This document shows, one piece after another, positions 52,948-63,658 of a stretch of 64,000 nt of DNA. A program made the translations under genes and the position numbers. Within the stretch, counting starts at the first letter, position 1, and the number at the start of each line of letters is the position of its first letter. Origin of the DNA: Phorcus lineatus. Its lineage: Eukaryota > Mollusca > Gastropoda > Trochida > Trochidae. The stretch is taken from NCBI GenBank assembly GCA_921293015.1, contig OV121093.1, positions 434,001 to 498,000 on the forward strand, written 5' to 3'. Under the pieces are notes generated by a model that worked only from the letters and a program-made list of their open reading frames with translations, did no database searches and was not told the origin of the DNA.

Positions 52948-53769
52948 TCATACAGCAGTAGAGTACGTACCAGTTAAAGCATACAGCAGTAGAGTACGTA
53001 CCAGTTAAAGCATAAAGCAGTAGAGTACGTACCAGTTAAAGCATAAAGCAGTAGAGTACGTACCAGTTAAAGCATACAGCAGTAGAGTACGTAACAGTTA
53101 AAGCATAAAGCAGTAGAGTCCGTATCAATTAAAGCATAAAGCAGTAGAGTACGTAACAGTTAAAGCATACAGCAGTAGAGTACGTACCATTTAAAGCATA
53201 TAGCAGTAGAGTACGTATCAGATAAAGCATAAAGCAGTAGAGTACGTAGCAGTTAAAGCATAAAGCAGTAGAGTACGTATCAGTTAAAGCATAAAGCAGT
53301 AGAGTACGTATCAGTTAAAGCATACAGCAGTAGAGTACGTAACAGTTAAAGCATAAAGCAGTAGAGTACGTATCAGTTAAAGCATAAAGCAGTAGAGTAC
53401 GTACCAGTTAAAGCATATAGCAGTAGAGTACGTAGCAGTTAAAGCATAAAGCAGTAGAGTACGTATCAGTTAAAGTATAAAGCAGTAGAGTACGTACCAG
53501 TTAAAGCATAAAGCAGTAGAGTACGTACCAGTTAAAGCATATAGCAGTAGAGTACGTGCCAGTTAAAGCATAAAGCAGTAGAGTACGTACCAGTTAAAGC
53601 ATGTAGCAGTAGAGTACGTACCAGTTAAAGCATACAGCAGTAGAGTACGTACCAGTTAAAGCATAAAGCAGTAGAGTACGTACCAGTTAAAGCATAAAGC
53701 AGTAGAGTACGTACCAGTTAAAGTATAAAGCAGTAGAGTACGTACCAGTTAAAGCATACAGCAGTAGAA
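52948..53769 (+). repeat. Long cassette, G17T + T18A haplotype
   Basis: 821 bp at +4,557 from 48391; GAGTCC/CAATT at 53120, G17T at 53190 and T18A at 53222. T18A links it to the cassette at 43214 (+9,734) rather than to the nearer one at 48391. Confidence 0.87.
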
Positions 53770-54190
53770 TACGTAGCAGTTAAAGCATAAAGCAGTAGAG
53801 TACGTACCAGTTAAAGCATACAGCAGTAGAGTACGTAGCAGTTAAAGCATAAAGCAGTAGAGTACGTAGCAGTTAAAGCATAAAGCAGTAGAGTACGTAC
53901 CAGTTAAAGCATAAAGCAGTAGAGTACGTACCAGTTAAAGCATATAGCAGTAGAGTACGTGCCAGTTAAAGCATAAAGCAGTAGAGTACGTACCAGTTAA
54001 AGCATGTAGCAGTAGAGTACGTACCAGTTAAAGCATACAGCAGTAGAGTACGTACCAGTTAAAGCATAAAGCAGTAGAGTACGTACCAGTTAAAGCATAA
54101 AGCAGTAGAGTACGTACCAGTTAAAGTATAAAGCAGTAGAGTACGTACCAGTTAAAGCATACAGCAGTAGAATACGTAGCAGTTAAAGCA
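53754..54190 (+). repeat. 403-bp HOR interval
   Basis: G7A bases at 53769 and 54172 are 403 bp apart, with the catGTagc-containing interval type between them. Confidence 0.82.
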
Positions 54191-55365
54191 TAAAGCAGTA
54201 GAGTACGTACCAGTTAAAGCATACAGCAGTAGAGTACGTAGCAGTTAAAGCATAAAGCAGTAGAGTACGTACCAGTTAAAGCATAAAGCAGTAGAGTACG
54301 TACCAGTTAAAGTATATAGCAGTAGAGTACGTGCCAGTTAAAGCATACAGCAGTAGAGTACGTACCAGTTAAAGCATAAAGCAGTAGAGTACGTACCAGT
54401 TAAAGCATAAAGCAGTAGAGTACGTACCAGTTAAAGCATAAAGCAGTAGAGTACGTACCAGTTAAAGCATCCAGCAGTAGAGTACGTACCAGTTAAAGCA
54501 TAAAGCAGTAGAGTACGTACCAGTTAAAGTATAAAGCAGTAGAGTACGTACCAGTTAAAGCATACAGCAGTAGAGTACGTAGCAGTTAAAGCATAAAGCA
54601 GTAGAGTACGTAACAGTTAAAGCATACAGCAGTAGAGTACGTACCAGTTAAAGCATATAGCTGTAGAGTACGTGCCAGTTAAAGCATAAAGCAGTAGAGT
54701 ACGTAGCAGTTAAAGCATACAGCAGTAGAGTACGTACCAGTTAAAGCATAAAGCAGTAGAGTACGTACCAGTTAAAGCATATAGCAGTAGAGTACGTGCC
54801 AGTTAAAGCATACAGCAGTAGAGTACGTAGCAGTTAAAGCATAAAACAGTAGAGTACGTACCAGTTAAAGCATAAAGCAGTAGAGTACGTACCAGTTAAA
54901 GCATCCAGCAGTAGAGTACGTACCAGTTAAAGCATACAGCAGTAGAGTACGTACCAGTTAAAGCATACAGCAGTAGAGTACGTACCAGTTAAAGCATACA
55001 GCAGTAGAGTACGTGCCAGTTAAAGCATAAAGCAGTAGAGTACGTACCAGTTAAAGCATACAGCAGTAGAGTACGTACCAGTTAAAGCATAAAACAGTAG
55101 AGTACGTACCAGTTAAAGCATAAAGCAGTAGAGTACGTACCAGTTAAAGCATACAGCAGTAGAGTACGTACCAGTTAAAGCATAAAACAGTAGAGTACGT
55201 ACCAGTTAAAGCATAAAGCAGTAGAGTACGTACCAGTTAAAGCATCCAGCAGTAGAGTACGTACCAGTTAAAGCATACAGCAGTAGAGTACGTAACAGTT
55301 AAAGCATAAAGCAGTAGAGTACGTGCCAGTTAAAGCATAAAGCAGTAGAGTACGTACCAGTTAAA

Positions 55366-55970
55366 TCATACAGCAGTAGAGTACGTACCAGTTAAAGCAT
55401 GTAGCAGTAGAGTACGTACCAGTTAAAGCATACAGCAGTAGAGTACGTACCAGTTAAAGCATAAAGCAGTAGAGTACGTACCAGTTAAAGCATAAAGCAG
55501 TAGAGTACGTACCAGTTAAAGTATAAAGCAGTAGAGTACGTACCAGTTAAAGCATACAGCAGTAGAATACGTAGCAGTTAAAGCATAAAGCAGTAGAGTA
55601 CGTACCAGTTAAAGCATACAGCAGTAGAGTACGTAGCAGTTAAAGCATAAAGCAGTAGAGTACGTATCAGTTAAAGTATAAAGCAGTAGAGTACGTACCA
55701 GTTAAAGCATAAAGCAGTAGAGTACGTACCAGTTAAAGCATATAGCAGTAGAGTACGTGCCAGTTAAAGCATAAAGCAGTAGAGTACGTACCAGTTAAAG
55801 CATGTAGCAGTAGAGTACGTACCAGTTAAAGCATACAGCAGTAGAGTACGTACCAGTTAAAGCATAAAGCAGTAGAGTACGTACCAGTTAAAGCATAAAG
55901 CAGTAGAGTACGTACCAGTTAAAGTATAAAGCAGTAGAGTACGTACCAGTTAAAGCATACAGCAGTAGAA
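55366..55970 (+). repeat. Truncated cassette followed by a 403-bp interval
   Basis: A22T at 55366 is only 201 bp from G7A at 55567. The monomers between A22T and catGTagc are missing (20 fewer monomers than the long form). A second G7A follows 403 bp later at 55970. Confidence 0.8.
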
Positions 55971-57159
55971 TACGTAGCAGTTAAAGCATAAAGCAGTAGA
56001 GTACGTACCAGTTAAAGCATACAGCAGTAGAGTACGTAGCAGTTAAAGCATAAAGCAGTAGAGTACGTACCAGTTAAAGCATAAAGCAGTAGAGTACGTA
56101 CCAGTTAAAGTATATAGCAGTAGAGTACGTGCCAGTTAAAGCATACAGCAGTAGAGTACGTAGCAGTTAAAGCATACAGCAGTAGAGTACGTACCAGTTA
56201 AAGCATAAAACAGTAGAGTACGTACCAGTTAAAGCATAAAGCAGTAGAGTACGTACCAGTTAAAGCATCCAGCAGTAGAGTACGTACCAGTTAAAGCATA
56301 AAGCAGTAGAGTACGTACCAGTTAAAGTATAAAGCAGTAGAGTACGTACCAGTTAAAGCATACAGCAGTAGAGTACGTAGCAGTTAAAGCATAAAGCAGT
56401 AGAGTACGTAACAGTTAAAGCATACAGCAGTAGAGTACGTACCAGTTAAAGCATATAGCTGTAGAGTACGTGCCAGTTAAAGCATAAAGCAGTAGAGTAC
56501 GTAGCAGTTAAAGCATAAAGCAGTAGAGTACGTACCAGTTAAAGCATATAGCAGTAGAGTACGTACCAGTTAAAGCATATAGCAGTAGAGTACGTGCCAG
56601 TTAAAGCATACAGCAGTAGAGTACGTAGCAGTTAAAGCATAAAACAGTAGAGTACGTACCAGTTAAAGCATAAAGCAGTAGAGTACGTACCAGTTAAAGC
56701 ATCCAGCAGTAGAGTACGTACCAGTTAAAGCATACAGCAGTAGAGTACGTACCAGTTAAAGCATACAGCAGTAGAGTACGTACCAGTTAAAGCATACAGC
56801 AGTAGAGTACGTGCCAGTTAAAGCATAAAGCAGTAGAGTACGTACCAGTTAAAGCATACAGCAGTAGAGTACGTACCAGTTAAAGCATAAAACAGTAGAG
56901 TACGTACCAGTTAAAGCATAAAGCAGTAGAGTACGTACCAGTTAAAGCATACAGCAGTAGAGTACGTACCAGTTAAAGCATAAAACAGTAGAGTACGTAC
57001 CAGTTAAAGCATAAAGCAGTAGAGTACGTACCAGTTAAAGCATCCAGCAGTAGAGTACGTACCAGTTAAAGCATACAGCAGTAGAGTACGTAACAGTTAA
57101 AGCATAAAGCAGTAGAGTACGTGCCAGTTAAAGCATAAAGCAGTAGAGTACGTACCAGT

Positions 57160-59590
57160 TAAATCATACAGCAGTAGAGTACGTACCAGTTAAAGCATAC
57201 AGCAGTAGAGTACGTACCAGTTAAAGCATACAGCAGTAGAGTACGTACCAGTTAAAGCATAAAACAGTAGAGTACGTAACAGTTAAAGCATAAAGAAGTA
57301 GAGTACGTGCCAGTTAAAGTATAAAGCAGTAGAGTACGTGCCAGTTAAAGCATAAAGCAGTAGAGTACGTACCAGTTAAAGCATAAAGCAGTAGAGTACG
57401 TAACAGTTAAAGCATAAAGCAGTAGAGTACGTAGCAGTTAAAGCATATAGCAGTAGAGTACGTGCCAGTTAAAGCATAAAGCAGTAGAGTACGTAACAGT
57501 TAAAGCATAAAGCAGTAGAGTACGTACCAGTTAAAGCATAAAGCAGTAGAGTACGTACCAGTTAAAGTATAAAGCAGTAGAGTACGTACCAGTTAAAGCA
57601 TACAGCAGTAGAGTACGTAGCAGTTAAAGCATAAAGCAGTAGAGTACGTACCAGTTAAAGCATAAAACAGTAGAGTACGTACCAGTTAAAGCATAAAGCA
57701 GTAGAGTACGTAGCAGTTAAAGCATACAGCAGTAGAGTACGTACCAGTTAAAGCATATAGCAGTAGAGTACGTGCCAGTTAAAGCATAAAGCAGTAGAGT
57801 ACGTACCAGTTAAAGCATAAAGCAGTAGAGTACGTGCCAGTTAAAGCATAAAGCAGTAGAGTACGTACCAGTTAAAGTATAAAGCAGTAGAGTACGTACC
57901 AGTTAAAGCATACAGCAGTAGAGTACGTAGCAGTTAAAGCATACAGCAGTAGAGTACGTACCAGTTAAAGCATAAAACAGTAGAGTACGTACCAGTTAAA
58001 GCATAAAGCAGTAGAGTACGTAGCAGTTAAAGCATACAGCAGTAGAGTACGTACCAGTTAAAGCATATAGCAGTAGAGTACGTGCCAGTTAAAGCATAAA
58101 GCAGTAGAGTACGTACCAGTTAAAGCATAAAGCAGTAGAGTACGTGCCAGTTAAAGCATAAAGCAGTAGAGTACGTACCAGTTAAAGTATAAAGCAGTAG
58201 AGTACGTACCAGTTAAAGCATACAGCAGTAGAGTACGTAGCAGTTAAAGCATACAGCAGTAGAGTACGTACCAGTTAAAGCATAAAACAGTAGAGTACGT
58301 ACCAGTTAAAGCATAAAGCAGTAGAGTACGTACCAGTTAAAGCATCCAGCAGTAGAGTACGTACCAGTTAAAGCATACAGCAGTAGAGTACGTAACAGTT
58401 AAAGCATAAAGCAGTAGAGTACGTGCCAGTTAAAGCATAAAGCAGTAGAGTACGTACCAGTTAAATCATACAGCAGTAGAGTACGTACCAGTTAAAGCAT
58501 ACAGCAGTAGAGTACGTACCAGTTAAAGCATACAGCAGTAGAGTACGTACCAGTTAAAGCATAAAACAGTAGAGTACGTAACAGTTAAAGCATAAAGAAG
58601 TAGAGTACGTGCCAGTTAAAGTATAAAGCAGTAGAGTACGTGCCAGTTAAAGCATAAAGCAGTAGAGTACGTACCAGTTAAAGCATAAAGCAGTAGAGTA
58701 CGTAACAGTTAAAGCATAAAGCAGTAGAGTACGTAGCAGTTAAAGCATATAGCAGTAGAGTACGTGCCAGTTAAAGCATAAAGCAGTAGAGTACGTAACA
58801 GTTAAAGCATAAAGCAGTAGAGTACGTACCAGTTAAAGCATAAAGCAGTAGAGTACGTACCAGTTAAAGTATAAAGCAGTAGAGTACGTACCAGTTAAAG
58901 CATACAGCAGTAGAGTACGTAGCAGTTAAAGCATAAAGCAGTAGAGTACGTACCAGTTAAAGCATAAAACAGTAGAGTACGTACCAGTTAAAGCATAAAG
59001 CAGTAGAGTACGTAGCAGTTAAAGCATACAGCAGTAGAGTACGTACCAGTTAAAGCATATAGCAGTAGAGTACGTGCCAGTTAAAGCATAAAGCAGTAGA
59101 GTACGTACCAGTTAAAGCATAAAGCAGTAGAGTACGTGCCAGTTAAAGCATAAAGCAGTAGAGTACGTACCAGTTAAAGTATAAAGCAGTAGAGTACGTA
59201 CCAGTTAAAGCATACAGCAGTAGAGTACGTAGCAGTTAAAGCATACAGCAGTAGAGTACGTACCAGTTAAAGCATAAAACAGTAGAGTACGTACCAGTTA
59301 AAGCATAAAGCAGTAGAGTACGTACCAGTTAAAGCATACAGCAGTAGAGTACGTACCAGTTAAAGCATATAGCAGTAGAGTACGTGCCAGTTAAAGCATA
59401 AAGCAGTAGAGTACGTACCAGTTAAAGCATAAAGCAGTAGAGTACGTGCCAGTTAAAGCATAAAGCAGTAGAGTACGTACCAGTTAAAGCATAAAGCAGT
59501 AGAGTACGTACCAGTTAAAGCATACAGCAGTAGAGTACGTAGCAGTTAAAGCATACAGCAGTAGAGTACGTACCAGTTAAAGCATAAAAC
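57160..59590 (+). repeat. Duplicated 1.3-kb block with A22T and 310-bp units
   Basis: The series from the A22T monomer (57166) through GTACC-catacagc, G30A, GTAAC, C31A, GTGCC and on into the 310-bp units recurs from the A22T monomer at 58466, about 1.3 kb (42 monomers) downstream. Both copies have A22T followed by G30A and C31A without the rest of the cassette, a junction not seen in the left half. Confidence 0.78.
57655..58335 (+). repeat. 310-bp HOR, two full intervals
   Basis: G30A bases at 57667, 57977 and 58287, with the GTAGC-catacagc to C24T order of the 41.4-kb array. Confidence 0.87.
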
Positions 59591-59620
59591 AGTAGAGTAC
59601 GTACCAGTTAAAGCATAAAG
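58960..59620 (+). repeat. 310-bp HOR, two full intervals
   Basis: G30A bases at 58969, 59279 and 59589. In the last interval C24T is reverted to C24 and GTAGC-catacagc at the unit start is GTACC. Confidence 0.87.
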
Positions 59621-59860
59621 CAGTAGAGTACGTACCAGTTAAAGCATACAGCAGTAGAGTACGTACCAGTTAAAGCATAAAGCAGTAGAGTACGTACCAG
59701 TTAAAGCATAAAGCAGTAGAGTACGTACCAGTTAAAGCATCCAGCAGTAGAGTACGTACCAGTTAAAGCATACAGCAGTAGAGTACGTAACAGTTAAAGC
59801 ATAAAGCAGTAGAGTACGTGCCAGTTAAAGCATAAAGCAGTAGAGTACGTACCAGTTAAA

Positions 59861-60682
59861 TCATACAGCAGTAGAGTACGTACCAGTTAAAGCATACAGC
59901 AGTAGAGTACGTACCAGTTAAAGCATAAAGCAGTAGAGTACGTATCAGTTAAAGCATAAAGCAGTAGAGTACGTACCAGTTAAAGCATACAGCAGTAGAG
60001 TACGTAACAGTTAAAGCATAAAGCAGTAGAGTCCGTATCAATTAAAGCATAAAGCAGTAGAGTACGTAACAGTTAAAGCATACAGCAGTAGAGTACGTAC
60101 CATTTAAAGCATATAGCAGTAGAGTACGTATCAGTTAAAGCATAAAGCAGTAGAGTACGTAGCAGTTAAAGCATAAAGCAGTAGAGTACGTATCAGTTAA
60201 AGCATAAAGCAGTAGAGTACGTATCAGTTAAAGCATACAGCAGTAGAGTACGTAACAGTTAAAGCATAAAGCAGTAGAGTACGTATCAGTTAAAGCATAA
60301 AGCAGTAGAGTACGTACCAGTTAAAGCATATAGCAGTAGAGTACGTAGCAGTTAAAGCATAAAGCAGTAGAGTACGTATCAGTTAAAGTATAAAGCAGTA
60401 GAGTACGTACCAGTTAAAGCATAAAGCAGTAGAGTACGTACCAGTTAAAGCATATAGCAGTAGAGTACGTGCCAGTTAAAGCATAAAGCAGTAGAGTACG
60501 TACCAGTTAAAGCATATAGCAGTAGAGTACGTACCAGTTAAAGCATACAGCAGTAGAGTACGTACCAGTTAAAGCATAAAGCAGTAGAGTACGTACCAGT
60601 TAAAGCATAAAGCAGTAGAGTACGTACCAGTTAAAGCATAAAGCAGTAGAGTACGTACCAGTTAAAGCATACAGCAGTAGAA
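59861..60682 (+). repeat. Long cassette, G17T haplotype
   Basis: 821 bp at +6,913 from 52948; GAGTCC/CAATT at 60033 and G17T at 60103. The catGTagc monomer is catATagc here, as in the cassette at 23313. Confidence 0.86.
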
Positions 60683-61939
60683 TACGTAGCAGTTAAAGCA
60701 TAAAGCAGTAGAGTACGTACCAGTTAAAGCATACAGCAGTAGAGTACGTACCAGTTAAAGCATAAAGCAGTAGAGTACGTACCAGTTAAAGCATAAAGCA
60801 GTAGAGTACGTACCAGTTAAAGTATATAGCAGTAGAGTACGTGCCAGTTAAAGCATACAGCAGTAGAGTACGTAGCAGTTAAAGCATACAGCAGTAGAGT
60901 ACGTACCAGTTAAAGCATAAAACAGTAGAGTACGTACCAGTTAAAGCATAAAGCAGTAGAGTACGTACCAGTTAAAGCATACAGCAGTAGAGTACGTACC
61001 AGTTAAAGCATAAAGCAGTAGAGTACGTACCAGTTAAAGTATAAAGCAGTAGAGTACGTACCAGTTAAAGCATACAGCAGTAGAGTACGTAGCAGTTAAA
61101 GCATAAAGCAGTAGAGTACGTAACAGTTAAAGCATACAGCAGTAGAGTACGTACCAGTTAAAGCATATAGCTGTAGAGTACGTGCCAGTTAAAGCATAAA
61201 GCAGTAGAGTACGTAGCAGTTAAAGCATACAGCAGTAGAGTACGTACCAGTTAAAGCATATAGCAGTAGAGTACGTACCAGTTAAAGCATATAGCAGTAG
61301 AGTACGTGCCAGTTAAAGCATACAGCAGTAGAGTACGTAGCAGTTAAAGCATACAGCAGTAGAGTACGTACCAGTTAAAGCATAAAACAGTAGAGTACGT
61401 ACCAGTTAAAGCATAAAGCAGTAGAGTACGTACCAGTTAAAGCATCCAGCAGTAGAGTACGTACCAGTTAAAGCATACAGCAGTAGAGTACGTAACAGTT
61501 AAAGCATAAAGCAGTAGAGTACGTGCCAGTTAAAGCATAAAGCAGTAGAGTACGTACCAGTTAAAGCATAAAGCAGTAGAGTACGTACCAGTTAAAGCAT
61601 ACAGCAGTAGAGTACGTAACAGTTAAAGCATAAAGCAGTAGAGTACGTACCAGTTAAAGCATAAAGCAGTAGAGTACGTACCAGTTAAAGTATAAAGCAG
61701 TAGAGTACGTACCAGTTAAAGCATACAGCAGTAGAGTACGTAGCAGTTAAAGCATAAAGCAGTAGAGTACGTAACAGTTAAAGCATACAGCAGTAGAGTA
61801 CGTACCAGTTAAAGCATATAGCTGTAGAGTACGTGCCAGTTAAAGCATAAAGCAGTAGAGTACGTACCAGTTAAATCATACAGCAGTAGAGTACGTACCA
61901 GTTAAAGCATACAGCAGTAGAGTACGTACCAGTTAAAGC

Positions 61940-62600
61940 ATAAAACAGTAGAGTACGTACCAGTTAAAGCATAAAGCAGTAGAGTACGTAGCAGTTAAAG
62001 CATACAGCAGTAGAGTACGTACCAGTTAAAGCATATAGCAGTAGAGTACGTGCCAGTTAAAGCATAAAGCAGTAGAGTACGTACCAGTTAAAGCATAAAG
62101 CAGTAGAGTACGTGCCAGTTAAAGCATAAAGCAGTAGAGTACGTACCAGTTAAAGTATAAAGCAGTAGAGTACGTACCAGTTAAAGCATACAGCAGTAGA
62201 GTACGTAGCAGTTAAAGCATACAGCAGTAGAGTACGTACCAGTTAAAGCATAAAACAGTAGAGTACGTACCAGTTAAAGCATAAAGCAGTAGAGTACGTA
62301 GCAGTTAAAGCATACAGCAGTAGAGTACGTACCAGTTAAAGCATATAGCAGTAGAGTACGTGCCAGTTAAAGCATAAAGCAGTAGAGTACGTACCAGTTA
62401 AAGCATAAAGCAGTAGAGTACGTGCCAGTTAAAGCATAAAGCAGTAGAGTACGTACCAGTTAAAGCATAAAGCAGTAGAGTACGTACCAGTTAAAGCATA
62501 CAGCAGTAGAGTACGTAGCAGTTAAAGCATACAGCAGTAGAGTACGTACCAGTTAAAGCATAAAACAGTAGAGTACGTACCAGTTAAAGCATAAAGCAGT
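61940..62600 (+). repeat. 310-bp HOR, two full intervals
   Basis: G30A bases at 61945, 62255 and 62565, same unit order as at 41.4 kb. In the second interval the C24T monomer is C24. Confidence 0.86.
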
Positions 62601-62836
62601 AGAGTACGTACCAGTTAAAGCATACAGCAGTAGAGTACGTACCAGTTAAAGCATAAAACAGTAGAGTACGTACCAGTTAAAGCATAAAGCAGTAGAGTAC
62701 GTACCAGTTAAAGCATCCAGCAGTAGAGTACGTACCAGTTAAAGCATACAGCAGTAGAGTACGTAACAGTTAAAGCATAAAGCAGTAGAGTACGTGCCAG
62801 TTAAAGCATAAAGCAGTAGAGTACGTACCAGTTAAA

Positions 62837-63658
62837 TCATACAGCAGTAGAGTACGTACCAGTTAAAGCATACAGCAGTAGAGTACGTACCAGTTAAAGC
62901 ATAAAGCAGTAGAGTACGTATCAGTTAAAGCATAAAGCAGTAGAGTACGTACCAGTTAAAGCATACAGCAGTAGAGTACGTACCAGTTAAAGCATAAAGC
63001 AGTAGAGTCCGTATCAGTTAAAGCATAAAGCAGTAGAGTACGTACCAGTTAAAGCATACAGCAGTAGAGTACGTACCATTTAAAGCATATAGCAGTAGAG
63101 TACGTATCAGTTAAAGCATAAAGCAGTAGAGTACGTAGCAGTTAAAGCATAAAGCAGTAGAGTACGTATCAGTTAAAGCATAAAGCAGTAGAGTACGTAT
63201 CAGTTAAAGCATACAGCAGTAGAGTACGTAACAGTTAAAGCATAAAGCAGTAGAGTACGTACCAGTTAAAGCATAAAGCAGTAGAGTACGTACCAGTTAA
63301 AGCATATAGCAGTAGAGTACGTAGCAGTTAAAGCATAAAGCAGTAGAGTACGTATCAGTTAAAGTATAAAGCAGTAGAGTACGTACCAGTTAAAGCATAA
63401 AGCAGTAGAGTACGTACCAGTTAAAGCATATAGCAGTAGAGTACGTGCCAGTTAAAGCATAAAGCAGTAGAGTACGTACCAGTTAAAGCATGTAGCAGTA
63501 GAGTACGTACCAGTTAAAGCATACAGCAGTAGAGTACGTACCAGTTAAAGCATAAAGCAGTAGAGTACGTACCAGTTAAAGCATAAAGCAGTAGAGTACG
63601 TACCAGTTAAAGTATAAAGCAGTAGAGTACGTACCAGTTAAAGCATACAGCAGTAGAA
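62837..63658 (+). repeat. Long cassette, G17T haplotype, CAATT absent
   Basis: 821 bp at +2,976 from 59861. The GAGTCC change is present at 63009 but is followed by CAGTT rather than CAATT, separating two changes that are linked in most other cassettes. G17T is at 63079. Confidence 0.86.
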
